Positions 10,721 through 22,299 are shown, counted from the stretch's first letter. The stretch: DNA of 64,000 bases from Hermatobates lingyangjiaoensis (GCA_026182355.1 JAPFBL010001928.1:7255501-7319500), one strand, 5' to 3'. The notes: generated by a model not told the origin, from the letters alone. Made by a program: numbers and translations.

Positions 10721-11070
10721 CCTCTTACTTTAATATCTCTGTTTTTACTTTATATTGTTTTCTTTACTTTTACACTACTTGTACTTTCCGTATTACAAGT
10801 TCTAATTTATGATTAGTTTTCATCATTCATTTATTTTATTATTTTTTTATGTTTTATATTTTATTTCTTAAGAAGCGGAAAAGAAACATTATTATTGATT
10901 TTTTGTGCTGTGACTTTCTTACTGTGTACGAACTCTTCACGTCTTCACTGCTGATTTCATTTTCTTCTTTTCCCTTGAAATGATGGAAAGCCATGGGTAT
11001 TTGCCTACTTCTTATGTGTCTCAATTATAAGTTTAATTGTTTGTCCGTCTGTACCGTTAATATTTATATA

Positions 11071-11990
11071 TATAGAATGATCAAACCACAATAAGAAATG
11101 GGAAAACAAGACTAAGATCTTTCAACCGTAACAAGAGGTCTTGGTCAGTCAGAGTCAAAAACCCAACTCAAACACTAGATGCAGAAAACATCTGGTGAGG
11201 GGTTGAGAAGAGTGGGAGGGAAGAGTGGTATTTATGGTAATTCCGTGCAAAAATTGCCATAAAATTTATATTGGTCAAACTAGTGAATCATTAAAGACAC
11301 GTGTAAAACAATACCAATACAACGTAAGTAGACAGGAAAAAAGTAGTGCATTATTCTTGCATATAAAAAATGAAAATCATCATATTGATTGGACAGGAGC
11401 TAAATTTATTACCTATGAAAAATCAATGTTATTAAGAAATATTATTGAGTCGTCTCTAATTAAATTTAACAGATCAAATATTATAAACATTAGTAACAGT
11501 CTCTTCAAACTTGATACTTTCGTTACGAGGGCATTAGTCTCTTATAAGAGGGTTGACAACTAGCGGATAGTTTTTTTACTCTTTCTTTCTAAGAGTAAAA
11601 AACTTTGTTTCTATCCTTTTTTAATGATAGATTCTAGAATAGACTTGTCTAATTGAAGGTTTTATATTGTTGTTAGTTCATTGAAATAATATAAATTTAC
11701 TTTTCTTATTCAAAAATATGATAGTGACACATCTTTCTACTTGATTACGACGAAGTCGAAGTATAGTAGTGGTTTTTTTTTATCTCTTTTTCTGTATGTT
11801 TTCTTTTTGTGAATTTATATGTTTGGGAAAACAAGACTAAGATCTTTCAACCGTAAAACTCTAGGTTGGGTTTTTGACTCTGACAAAGACCGCTTGTTAC
11901 TGTTGAAAGATCTTAGTCTTGTTTTCTCATTTCTTATTGTGGTTTGATCATTGATTGTTATTTCACGTGTTTATGTGAAATCTTATATAT
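11071..11990 (+). mobile_element. PLE remnant with GIY-YIG endonuclease between hairpin arms
   Basis: The element reads: an antisense AGAUCU-family arm (11075-11160), a PLE endonuclease frame (11225-11563), an untranslated stretch, and an AGAUCU-family hairpin (11826-11990) ending in GTGAAATCTTATATATATAC. The most abundant hairpin family of the window is thereby joined to PLE coding sequence. It lies in the intron before BCOR exon 4. The reverse transcriptase is missing. Confidence 0.65.
11225..11575 (+). pseudogene. PLE GIY-YIG endonuclease fragment
   Basis: An open frame of about 112 residues contains a PLE-type GIY-YIG nuclease: IPCKNCHKIYIGQTSESLKT near the N terminus holds the Cys pair and the IYIG motif. 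SLKTRVKQYQ supplies the expected Arg. HIKNENHHIDW supplies His residues, and IIESSLIK the expected Glu. In PLEs this domain nicks target DNA to prime reverse transcription. The first Met is not a real start, because the frame is cut off from its reverse transcriptase. The frame itself is unbroken to the TAG at 11561. Confidence 0.75.
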
Positions 11991-12061
11991 ATACCTTGAT
12001 AAACCAAGTATAAAGAGAAAATGATATATAGACTAACATTGAATTTGGTGATATTTGACAG

Positions 12062-12172
12062 AAGTGCTCGCCTATGACGGTGGAAGAGATAAAGAGTGAA
12101 ATCAAGTCTTGGGTGTTGAATAAGGGAGCAGGCGAGACTATTCTCCACAGAGCTGCAAGACTGGGTTACGCT
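12062..12172 (+). CDS. BCOR: BCOR-like corepressor, exon 4: start of the ankyrin repeats
   Basis: A 37-codon exon, phase 0 at both ends, with acceptor TTTGACAG and a strong donor CT|GTAAGT. It encodes a short Lys/Glu-rich lead-in and the first half of ankyrin repeat 1, including AGETILHRAARLGYA. This matches the entry into the BCOR ankyrin domain, which is characteristic of the family. The second half of the repeat is in the next exon. Confidence 0.85.
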
Positions 12173-12185
12173 GTAAGTATCGAAA

Positions 12186-13085
12186 CATATATAAAATCTG
12201 GAGTGGCCTACACTAAACTTTACTATAAGTCAACATAATATCATACTTTTTGAGCATATAATAAATAATGTTCCATTTAGGTATAATATAAATGCATAAA
12301 TGGGAGATGTTTATTAGTCTTTCATTTCTGGATGTAGTACAGATAGTGATTGATTCACTTATCAATATATATATGCTTATTTTTGAATATCACACCACTG
12401 ATGCATATAATATCATAGGTATAATTTGACCTCTTTCTACACTGAATATTTAAGACAATTTTCACATTTAAAACTTGAAAACATTCCTATTTGATCTGAT
12501 AAATGGCAGAAAGATCTAAGAAAAAATGTCGTTTTAAGGTAATTCTTAATTTTAAGATGTCGGATAATTTCATTTATTTTTCTTCAAAGATGTTTTCAAT
12601 TTTGAATCATGTTTAAATTTTTGGTCTTTTATAGAATTACTATACTGGGAGTTTCATGAGTTCCTAGTATTTAATAAAAACCACCTCTCTCTATATATTT
12701 GTGAAAAATCATATCTACCAATTCACTCTGAGTGATTGTTATTATTTTCCTGCCTATTGTACTCTGCTATATAGTTGCTTTGAATGTATATTGAGAAAAA
12801 TATATTAGTAATTAGTCAGTTTACATACATACTCAAATCAAAGTCAAAGCCAGCTATTCAGTATAATTTAAAACTTTTATGTCTGGAAGCTTAAAATTTT
12901 TAAAAATGATAGATATGAACTACTAGACTAGAATAGTGAAAATTCTGAATACTTGTCAACAAACAACTCCTCTTTCTTTAGGAAAAAGACAATTCCTCAC
13001 AATCAATTTTACCTAATGATACTATAATTCACAAACCAAAATAATTTACAACTGATATCAATTTTTGATCAAGAGTACAAAGTAT
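12186..13085 (-). mobile_element. 1.6-kb non-coding DNA element, truncated copy
   Basis: It starts with AAATCTGGAGTGGCCTACAC, the same end as at 39068, and runs in the same orientation as the 39-kb copy. Only about the first 0.9 kb of the element is present and it is diverged. It begins about 15 bp downstream of the BCOR exon 4 donor. Confidence 0.6.
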
Positions 13086-14786
13086 AGATTGATTATAGCA
13101 TTTTGTGAGACAAATCTATCGTACCAACAATCATCTGGTGCATCTGCCTCAGTATCGCGATGTTGAGTAAACACCACACAATAACTGCTTACATATGGTA
13201 GCTTGTGGCTTTGTTCAAGTTGTATGTGTGTCGCTGAACCTGCTAGACAAAGGTTGTACTATTAAATATAGGAAAAAAATAGGGCAGTTGTTATAAAAAC
13301 TTGAATAATCCTTTGAAGTTTGATCAAGAAATGACAAATAGGAGATAACAATGAATTGTTTAAACTCATTATTTGTGCATTGTGCGCAAATTGCAAGGTG
13401 CAGTGGAATCTGTTATAGTGTAATATTTACTCATATTGAGGGAATTCAAAAATTACGTTTCCACACAAAATAAGTTTAATATGAATACTTTCCTTTGTCT
13501 GGAGACGTAATTTTTGATTTCCTCCAGTATATGTGCTTAAACTTTGACTAGACACTTTTTGATACTATGTAAGTTAACCCCTTATCCTCCCTTTGAATGG
13601 TATAATCCGTAAAGCGTTGAGATGATCCTACTAAAACTAAAGGATGAATGACAAGACTTGCTTGTTTTCTGCAATAATTATTGCTTTTATAAATAATGTA
13701 GTCCTTAAGTATGCCCCTTGTGTCCATGACTTTCAAACAAATAGATTTTTCCTCAAAAAATAAAATAAGTAATTTTAACATTTTTTGGAATTAATTTTAA
13801 AAAAATAACAATGCCGGGGTGGTATTTATTGGATTGCAATCTGTTTTCAATATGAAATAAAGTTTTAACGTAACCATCCCCATAGAAGTCCATCTGAAAA
13901 CACCTAACAGATCCCTAACACCCTTAAAAAGAACATTAATTTTAGTTTCAATATGTTTTCAAAAATTGTACCTTGGATATGCAGAGATGTTTAATTTCGT
14001 TTTCAGGGCCAAGAAAATGTTTAACCCTGGATGCAAATATTTTAAATGTATGCCTATAATATTTATTGATGTATTACTTTACGTTGAAATATACAGGAAT
14101 TTATACTGTTTATATTGAATTTCATCCTGAAGTGCAGCTACCTTAGAAGATGTGTTCGATTGACTAAATCGTTTGGTTTTGTCGAAACATGAAGCGAATA
14201 CTACTGAAAGGTTTGAAAGGCCCTTGGAGGCGTTTTCACCCGTTTTCTTGTTTTCTAATGTTTTCTTGAAAGATGTATGCTTTGTCAAAGCACACCATGC
14301 TTCTTTAAGGTAAATGAAAGGAATTCGTATAATTAATATGTTCAGCAGAGAAGTGGAAGAATACAAATTAGTGAATTGCATTAGTGAAATTCAAACATGG
14401 CCGTTAGCACACCTTTGTCACTACATGTAAGATATGTTCTACTTTTCATCTGCTTTAGTTGCACAAAATGATCTCAGCTACATTTTTTTATTTTTGGAGT
14501 AACAACACTGCAACTAATTATAGTTGGCATAATACAATGTAGGCCTTTCAAAGTGAGAGGCTGGTCTGACAACAGTGAAAGTGACAAGCAGTGTCTGTGC
14601 AACCGGTGCAGAAAAACAGATGTCAAAATTACCATTTAATATGTATTTACCGCTGCGGTGACGAACTTCTTGCATTAAAAATAAAATAAGGAGTTAGAAA
14701 CTATATATATATATATATATTAATAATTAATTAAATAAATAAATATTTAATATTAATTAATAATGTTTGAATCATTGTGATTGCAG
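13086..14786. other. BCOR intron, mostly unassigned
   Basis: At 13430-13535 there is a short deletion derivative of the ACGCGU-family hairpin: antisense and sense GAGACGTAATTTTTGA-type ends without the middle. The rest, including 14460-14650, shows no recognisable gene or element. A (TA)n tract lies at 14703-14721. Confidence 0.5.
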
Positions 14787-14953
14787 GAGGTTGTGGAGTA
14801 CTGTTTGGACGTACTTCACCATAAGCCAAGCACAAAGGATAACGCAGGGTACACGCCCCTTCATGAAGCCTCCTCCAGAGGTCACGATGTTATCGCTAAA
14901 TTTCTGCTTTCTAAAGGAGCAAATGTCAATGACTCTGCTACCGGAGGAATCAC
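14787..14953 (+). CDS. BCOR: BCOR-like corepressor, exon 5: ankyrin repeats 1-2
   Basis: The exon (167 nt, phase 0 to 2) completes repeat 1 (EVVEYCLDVLHH), encodes the whole of repeat 2 (DNAGYTPLHEASSRGHDVIA and KFLLSKGANVND) and enters repeat 3. The acceptor is GATTGCAG and the donor AC|GTATGT. The phrases LGY-EVV-YCL and DNAGY--LHEA--RG are a strong BCOR/BCORL1 signature. The TPLH helix-start motif is intact. Confidence 0.9.
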
Positions 14954-15596
14954 GTATGTAGTCACAGAACAGTTTTTAATTTTGTATGAATCATGTATTT
15001 TCTCTTAATAAAAATAATTAAGTACAAAGTTATTTTTAAAATATTTTTATGCTATTTAGAATTTAATTTATACTATTTCCCGTAATAATACAATTATTGT
15101 TTTAGTATATATACAGTTGGTATCCGAGTTACGACATGCTCGAGTTATGACGAATCGTACTTAAGATGAGTAATCCTTAACCGGTTAGGTGGTTTAAATA
15201 ATTATCTTTCTCATAAATTAATTAACTAGACGGTTCGTAATGAGTTTTTACTCAGTGTATATCTAAGAGCATCCCTCCTAATGGTTTGACAAATAAAATC
15301 CCCTTATCTGCTAAATAGACATCTCAGGATTCAAATATTCTGTGTAACTTAAACTTATTAACTATGAACAAACGATAGTTCCTTCTTTCTAAACTGATTT
15401 TCATAAATATAATTACATTAACTTCGTCACCTATTCAGAGAGCGAGATTATACCGTGTAAAATACCGTATTAAAATAATGAACTAATATAAAATGCTCAA
15501 AATGCATAAAACTGTTAAAAAAAAAGCAAGTTAATAGTTGGTATATAATAGAATACAATATAAAAAGTACTTAAAAATCCAACAGACTGATATGTA
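14954..15596. other. BCOR intron, unassigned
   Basis: AT-rich. At 15113-15180 there is a GC-richer stretch (TATCCGAGTTACGACATGCT) with repeat-like character, but I could not find its partner end or class. Confidence 0.4.
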
Positions 15597-15604
15597 TCCT
15601 AGAG

Positions 15605-16128
15605 CAGGGGTGTCACACATATTGCCTACAGGCCGCATCCGGTCGCACCGGGGGGTTTGGTCCTTCTCTGGGAATAAATCTGCATAATTATATAAAAAAA
15701 AAAAAGAATCAGATTACTCCAATTTCCTTAAAAACCTGTGGTTCTTGTATTATCCGCTAGGGGCAGAGTGTTTTAGTACGCGCAGACAACTTGAAAGTAA
15801 AACTGCGGTGGAACTAACACAAGGAGGTGGTAGCATTGAACGTCTGTTCAGCGTCTGTTGACACTTTTCCCTTTGTCCTCGCATCTTCACCAGTGAAATA
15901 TCTTTGTCAAAAAGGATAAATGTGGATACAGAGTGTCGGATTTTAATAAAGATTTTTATAATTGACTTATTCTTCTTTGTACTAATTATTAGTATTAGTG
16001 ACTAATTCAGAGAAAAAGGACTTATTGTTAGTTTTATGTACATTTGGAATTAGTTTAATGGTCCGACACGCTTGAGATCAAACTAAGCTGTATTTGGACC
16101 CCAGACCTAATTGAGTTTGACACCTCTG
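15605..16128. mobile_element. Non-autonomous hAT element with exact 8-bp target duplication
   Basis: The left end begins CAGGGGTGTCACAC and the right end finishes GAGTTTGACACCTCTG, imperfect inverted repeats of a widespread hAT type. The element is 524 bp. The 8 bp immediately outside, TCCTAGAG, are identical at 15597-15604 and 16129-16136, the target duplication length of hAT transposons. The interior shows no readable transposase. It lies in the BCOR intron between exons 5 and 6. Confidence 0.85.
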
Positions 16129-16136
16129 TCCTAGAG

Positions 16137-17100
16137 TATACCCTATAGTTGGCCATTTTGTATTGGATCTTAATGACTCAACTTTCACGTATACATCGGA
16201 ACTGAACCCGGTCGTAAGACAGAATACCACCTGCATTATGTAAGAAGGTGGCAAGATGACTTGAGAGGTAAGGGCTCTCTTGCTCTTCCGTGGAGACGAG
16301 ATTTCGTTCCTGTAACTTTTGGTTATGTGTTGTCGAGAGTTTGCAATAATGTTATCACATGTTATAATGACATTAGTTGTTGATGCAACTATATTCTGTA
16401 ATCAAAACTTACTATGTATGCTTAATACTTAAAAGCAGATTAACAATTACGATTCTCTCTCTCTTAATATGTTTTTGAGAATGAAGAATTATAAATAATT
16501 ATGTAAATATTTATTTGTAATATATTTATAATACATAAATCATTTATACATACGATTATGCATAGATAATAAAACAAATTTATCTACCATTCCTTAGTGA
16601 GTGGCTTTCATTGTGCAGTTGAGAGTTGTGTCAGTGATATTTGTGAGTTTAAAAGCATTGTTTTTTTTCGTATATTAAGATGGGTTCTGCTGTTTACAGT
16701 CCCTCTTTTCTGTTTCTTTTTCTTGTTAACTAATCTGGTGTTCCTTAAATATACCTACTTTAATAAACTGAAGTAGTTTACTAGGTGAGGTAAAATAAAA
16801 CTAGCAATGTGCTTCCCTCATAATTAAAATGGGTACCAAATGTCAAATGAGTTATACTTTCCATTCCTAGACAGTACTAAAGGTGAAATATAAGTATGTG
16901 TGTTAGTAACAACGGTGCTAAGTAAAAATAACTTTAGAATTGCAGTTGTAGAATCAAATTGTTTGTATGTATTTTGAAGGGTGACAAAAAGAATTTATCC
17001 TTTATGGCAAAAGATCAATGATCTACCACTACTGTATGTTATCTATTAATACCTACTACTGCATGCTATGAATATATCATTAAAAAACAATAAAATGAAT
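16137..17100. other. BCOR intron, unassigned
   Basis: No exon or element with visible ends. At 16790-16930, phrases such as GGTACCAAATGTCAAATGAG recall the SINE-like repeats at 21290 and 52905. A (TA)n tract begins at about 17107. Confidence 0.4.
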
Positions 17101-17111
17101 AAAATATAATA

Positions 17112-17144
<33 letters not shown>

Positions 17145-17148
<4 letters not shown>

Positions 17149-17327
17149 GTTGCAATGTTGACCAATAGGAGTGAAGTTTACAGGTCCATGCGTAAGGTCC
17201 CAGTTGCCCGCTGCTCAGCAAAAAGCCTCAGTCGTTCTGCCATCGGCTTTTTGCTGAGCAGCGGGCAACTGGGACCTTACGCATGGACCTGTAAACTTCA
17301 CTCCTATTGGTCAACATTGCAACGAAT
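17145..17327. repeat. Perfect 83-bp inverted repeat
   Basis: The arms 17145-17227 and 17245-17327 are identical over all 83 nt, with a 17-nt loop. No hammerhead core is present. It follows a (TA)n tract, and (TA)n returns at 17355. The absence of any mismatch suggests a very recent origin or gene conversion. The sequence is more GC-rich than its surroundings. Confidence 0.9.
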
Positions 17328-17371
17328 CATATTCCTTTCCCCGGACAACTCATAGAAATATATATATATAC

Positions 17372-17522
17372 TTAAAAAAAACTATGACACATAGACAGAA
17401 ACATAACAAAGTTGACTGTCGTCCCTCCGTCAATTCACTTCTTCTCCTGAGGACGACCGCCATTACGGTCGACATATTGAAAAGTGAATCTTTGTTATGT
17501 TTCTGTCTATGTGTCACAGTTT
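17372..17522. mobile_element. PLE-type hairpin with altered hammerhead-like core
   Basis: Arms of about 30-45 nt share AGACAGAAACATAACAAAG on the left and its complement on the right. The right arm has CTGAGGA at 17450-17456, then a stem II GACCG with CGGTC, then GACATATT where other families have GAA before the palindrome. One invariant core A is therefore replaced. The palindrome here is ATAT. Confidence 0.55.
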
Positions 17523-17544
17523 ATTTTAAGTGTATATAGTATAT

Positions 17545-17745
17545 TCAAACCACAATGTGAAATGGGGGAAAAAAAGGTTAAGATCTTTCAACCGTAACAA
17601 GCTATCTTCAGTTGGGTTTTGGCTCTGACGAAGACTGCTTGATACGGTCGAAAGTCTTGTCTTTTTTTTTTTCATTTCATATTGTGGTTTGATCATTGAT
17701 TGTTATATCACGTGTTTATGTGAAATCTTGTTATATATATACACA
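17545..17745. mobile_element. AGAUCU-family PLE hairpin, diverged
   Basis: Left and right arms meet near 17610. The sense half has CTGACGAAGACTGCTTGATA, and the palindrome is lost (GTCGAAAGTCTTG). It ends CACGTGTTTATGTGAAATCT, then (TA)n. Same family as 44333-44498. Confidence 0.6.
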
Positions 17746-17747
17746 AA

Positions 17748-18205
17748 ACTAAAGTTTATCAGGACTCGGTCAATTCTTCAGGTTCAAATTAAACTCATTG
17801 CCAACGTTTCGGTTTTTATTTAAAACTTTTTTCATTGGCAAAAGTATAAAATATGTCTCGTGTTCATTCAAACTAGACAGTTGTTATTAAAATCTACGAG
17901 CTGTATTTTTCTTGAAAAAAATCTTTAATGTAGTACTTAGTTTTTCTGTTTCAAAATTGTATACTGCTGCCTATGCAAAATTTTGAAACAGAAAGACTAA
18001 GTATTACGTTAAAGATTTTTTACAAGAAAAATATTGCCTCTGGATTTTAATAACAACTATCTAGTTTGAATGAACACGTGACACATTTTATACTTTTGCC
18101 AATGAAAAAGGTTTTAAATAAAAACCGAAACGTTTGCAATGAGAGTTTAATTTGAACCTGAAGAACTGACCGAGTCCTGATAAACTTTAGTTTTCTTTCT
18201 ATTCC
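17748..18205. mobile_element. Large PLE-type inverted-repeat element, second ACGU family
   Basis: Arms of about 190 nt (17748-17940 and 17985-18205) pair around a short loop. Each has stem II GGTTTT or similar, CCGAAACG and TTTGCAATG. The box before stem II reads AATGAAAAA, so the CTGANGA core is lost. The outer ends match the palindromes at 1858 and 52521. Confidence 0.6.
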
Positions 18206-18346
18206 ACGTTCGGTACTTTCATCAATATTTATAAATATATATAATATTATAAATATATTAAATAATAATATATAAAATATAGTATTTAAGACAATTTAAA
18301 GTTAATTGGAAATTCAAGTTTAATGAATAAATAATTGTTTGTGCAG

Positions 18347-18564
18347 TCCTTTACACGAAGCAGCGGAGAATGGTTTCACGTCGCTGGTCGAAGTGCTATT
18401 GTCTTTCGGCGCAGACCCTGAGTTGGCCACCTACAGTGGGCACACAGCCCTGGGGCTGGCCACAGACTCTGAGGCACGAGACCTCATGAAGAGGCACATT
18501 GCGGCCGCTACTCCTAAACCTTCTAAGCTTACAGCTCTTCTTCACGATCTCGACCAGCCGCCAG
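18347..18564 (+). CDS. BCOR: BCOR-like corepressor, exon 6: ankyrin repeat 3 and cap
   Basis: The exon (218 nt) starts with the T that completes the Thr codon of repeat 3 (TPLHEAAENGFTSLVEVLL). Then come SFGADPELATYSGHTALGLA, the family's typical cap after repeat 3, and a linker TPKPSKLTALLHDLDQPPG toward PUFD. The acceptor is TTGTGCAG and the donor CAG|GTAATC. It ends in phase 1. The LATYSG-T phrase is nearly diagnostic for BCOR proteins. Confidence 0.9.
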
Positions 18565-19850
18565 GTAATCACCAATCCTAGTATAACTATGAAAAAAAGC
18601 AGGACTGCAAAGTCGAGATAGTAAATATCTAATATATAATCATGGTAAATTCAACATTTACTGCGAGTATATATCAGCCGCTACTGTAAACGTCATGAAA
18701 TACTCTGATACCTGATCTCACTTGCTGACTGTGATCTCGCCTGATGTAATCTTACATTATGCCACAACATTCCCTTGTCAATGACTGCAAGTATTATTTC
18801 TTCAAAATGAATTATAAAGTGTATATGAAAATCTTATGAAATTAAATTGTTTATATTTATTTGTAACATACTTTTAAAAGCTAGTGTCATTAGCTGGTAC
18901 GAATTATTTTTGAGATCTGTTACACCACAACTGACTAGTATAATTTGCAAGAAATGACCTCATTATGACCTATAATGGGTGGTAGATGACATACTACAGT
19001 AGAAAATCGAAGGTAGGTGACAAACTATAATAGCACCCAAAATTAGTTATAAACATATATTTATTCCTTTTAAAAACTTTATTTTTTGATATATTAATAA
19101 AACAACTTTCTTAATATTTATAAATGAAGTATTAAAAATTATTGAATAATTTTTATAAAACAACTGTAGTGGATTTGTAAGTATTTTGCACAAGCTCATC
19201 TTACGTTCTATGTTTCTTTTATCAGTAATATACAGACTTTTTTTCACACTTTTAAAACAAGATCATAGTTTTTTTTTGTGCATATACAAGTTTATTCAAC
19301 AATTAAATGAGTATCATTAAATTTGGAAAAGCATAAATTGAAATTAAAAACAGAATTAATTCAGTACCAACTTCTAATATGAAAGAAAAAAAAGTGAGTT
19401 GAGGTTAGAACTTGAAATAGTCACAAAGTTACTGCTAATAATTATTTGATATGCAGTTTGTTGGCTTTTACAATGACAAGTTTTGAAAACAAATTATCAT
19501 ACGTAATTATAAAAGTTAAAACAATTTTTTTTTCAAATGATGGTATTTGTTAAAAATATTTCCAAGTTTTGTTTAGCCTCTTAGATGATTCATAATTTGG
19601 ACTAGTGTTCTAAAATAAGCCGTCAAATAAGTGGTTCCATACTAATTTACAATATTGAACATTTTAGGGTCCATATTTTGATATGTTTGAATTATATAAA
19701 AATGAATAGTTATGTGAAATGTGAGTAGTTTCTAGGCTAGATTGAAAGTTTTTAGGATCATATATATTAGTTGGGGTTTAAAGGTAGAAAGGACATATAT
19801 GGTTTTTATCTGAAAACTTGGATGGAAACGAGTGATAGTCTGTGATCTCT
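18565..19850. other. BCOR last intron, first part
   Basis: AT-rich, no recognised exon, RNA gene or repeat ends. Confidence 0.5.
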
Positions 19851-20194
19851 TTCAGACTGGATAGTGTGTGGAATTCCAGTTAGTATGACAGGCACTGGTG
19901 TGGATTTAAGTAGGAAACACGTAAGGGCTTTGCTTTTTTAAAAATTATTTGAAGCATGGAGAAAACACGCAGCATCTTTTCTCTGCTTTTGAAGTTAATA
20001 CATCATTAATTATAACAGGATGCAAATGAGCTCTACATCAACATTTAGGTGTTCGCAAATTTTATTCAAACTACTTGACCCAAAATTTATCGGGTGCCTC
20101 AAGAAATCTCTAGTCACATGGGAACTGGATAGTTAAGGAAAATTGAAACAGAGCTCATAAAATATAATTAAAATATTGTTATTAGTGATAAAAT

Positions 20195-20660
20195 TTATAT
20201 TTCGTGCTATCCTGAAACTGAATGCAAATGTCAGGTTTGGGTTGAAAGTGGTCAAAGGGAAAAACCAAAGTCAGTTGTTCGTTCCTAAAGTGCGTTCTAA
20301 AAAATTGGTCGCTCGTTTTAAACATTTGACGATGGTTAATACTGAATTGTATACCATCGATTGTTGCCCAGTTTATTAAAAAATGACATAGAAACAACCC
20401 TAAAGATGGGATCATCTTTCACTATACTACGTCTGAACCACCGAATTCTTCTCAAAGTTTTTTAATCAATCCACCTCACAGGTCAGAACTGGATTCGTGT
20501 GATTTCTTTCTATTCCTAAACGTGAAAAATAATTTCCGTTGATAGCGTTTTCACCAACAAACCCCGAGGCTGCATTATTTCATTTAGTGGATGAAATACT
20601 CAATGCTAAGTGACTAAATAATACTCAATCCATTATTTGAATGTAGTTTCACTGCTTGAA
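20195..20660 (+). pseudogene. Old mariner transposase relic
   Basis: The frame 20176-20379 gives KVRSKKLVARFKHLTMVNTE, like the centre of mariner transposases. A second frame near 20409-20535 gives SELDSCDFFLFLNVKNNFR, which matches the region of the third catalytic Asp of the D,D34D triad (the CDFFLFPKLK pattern). The equivalent of the HHDNA block reads FHYTTSE. Frameshifts and lost residues show it is dead. The ends are not clear. Confidence 0.65.
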
Positions 20661-21094
20661 ATATTGTTTTGAGGTCAAGAGTGTTAATTTTGAGGAGTGA
20701 GTCGTTAGTTACGATTATTTTAATTTTTGTTGTTCCTTTTTCTAATCCTTTTCGTTCTTAACAAAGTTCCTTGTGACCTTTATACTAAAATGTGTTACTG
20801 CGTTCCAGTATTCATATAAAGAAAGTGCAATAATAAAGTCTTAACATAAAAGAACTTTATATGCGTGGTCCTACCCACATATACTAATGCATAAATGTTT
20901 AAGAAAAACTAAACGTTTTTAAATAGATAATTAAATATTCGAAAAATTAAAAATAATACAAATAACACCAAACACAAACACCCTTTAAATAGATTCAGAA
21001 TTTTCGATGTAATAAAAATAAAAGATTGAGCGGATGAAATAAGAAAAATTAACTCAAATTTTTGTTTCAACAAGTAGAATAGAAAGTTTGTCTA

Positions 21095-21420
21095 CAAACA
21101 GGTGTGGCCTAGTTGTAGATTGCGTCCCAATTTGCGGTTTGAACCTTGTTCCTTGAAGAGCATTTAACGCCGTCTGGCCCCGTGCAAGTACTCCTAAAAC
21201 ATCCCTACTCTAATAAACTTTTCTTAGACTTCCATTGTAAAATCAACCCAGGACTGCGGCTCACTTACAACTTCGCTAGGTACATGGTAACAAATGAGCC
21301 ACACTTTCCACACCGAGAGCAAGACTAAAGGTAAAAGGCTTTAAGTGTAGGTGCTGGAAACATTGGAACACAACCTGGCAATTTCATATAAATGAAATGC
21401 TGTGTCTTTTTCTTTAATGA
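21095..21420 (+). repeat. Degenerate tRNA-derived SINE
   Basis: An A-box-like TGGCCTAGTTG (21105-21115) and a B-box-like GGTTTGAACC (21136-21145) have tRNA spacing. The tail, with AAATGAGCCACA (21291-21302) and an AAAGGCTTTAAGTGTAGGTG stretch, recurs in diverged form at 52930-52990. It is an RNA polymerase III promoter relic rather than a tRNA gene. Confidence 0.5.
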
Positions 21421-21589
21421 AAAGCTAATGCTTTTTCCTTTATTCAACTACTATTACACACTGTTTAGGATACAAGAGGATTTAATTTGGATGTATCATT
21501 ACTTTTTAAGATTTTTCAGTTGTTTTTATATGTATATTATTAAATTATATAATTATTATTATTAATTAAATAATTAATAATTATTATTA

Positions 21590-21850
21590 CATAAAGTTCA
21601 ATATAGATGAAGAAACAGAAAGAAATTAAAAACTTACACTTACAGTCTCTAATTTTCGGTTTGAACCTTCTTCAAGAGAGAAGAGAAAGGGACGCCAAGC
21701 ACACATGCGAATTGACTGTTCAAGTGCGCTTGGTGTCCCTATCTCTTCTCTTCTTATGACGCTTAAACTGGAAATTAGTGACTGTTTTTTCCTATTTACT
21801 GTGTACCTATAGTTTACTCTGAAATGTATATATAAATAAATGTCCAACCC
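21590..21850. mobile_element. AAUU-family PLE hairpin, diverged
   Basis: Left and right arms share the AAATTAAAAA-CTTACA-CTTACAG end and its decayed complement. The antisense half keeps AATTTTCGGTTTGAACC, the GAAAATT and stem II region. The sense half has TTCTTATGACGCTTAAACTG in place of the core. Confidence 0.5.
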
Positions 21851-21939
21851 CAATTTTGAATAAATATAAATAGTAAAAAATAATTATCAGTTCAGGTAAG
21901 ACCAGTTGCAGATCTAGCACGCAACAACAAATTTTGTGG

Positions 21940-22150
21940 ATAAACAAATATATAGAAATTAAAACACACACTTTCAGTTTCTTATTTTCTGTTTGAAGCG
22001 TCTCTAGGAGAGATAAGAAAGGGAAGCCAGCCTAACTGGTACAGAGACGGATTTCCAAAAATTAGGGACTGTAAGAGTGTGTTTTTAATTTATCTATGTT
22101 TCTTTATCTAAATTGAACTTTATTTGTCTATTTTTGATCGTATTTTCATC
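21940..22150. mobile_element. AAUU-family PLE hairpin, diverged
   Basis: Arms at about 21955-22020 and 22050-22120 carry the same end sequence (AAATTAAAACACACACTTTC and its complement). The core is decayed (TTCCAAAAATTAGGGACTG). It lies about 150 bp upstream of the last BCOR exon. Confidence 0.5.
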
Positions 22151-22299
22151 TAAAAAGTGTATTATATTAATTATTATTACCTTTAGTTGTTTATGGGGGG
22201 GGAATGAAAATGAGCAGGCTGAACAGTGTTTATATGGTGGTGGTAGTTACTATGATGTCATTGTGGTGTGTTTTCATTTGAGGTTCTTGTTTTGTCCAG

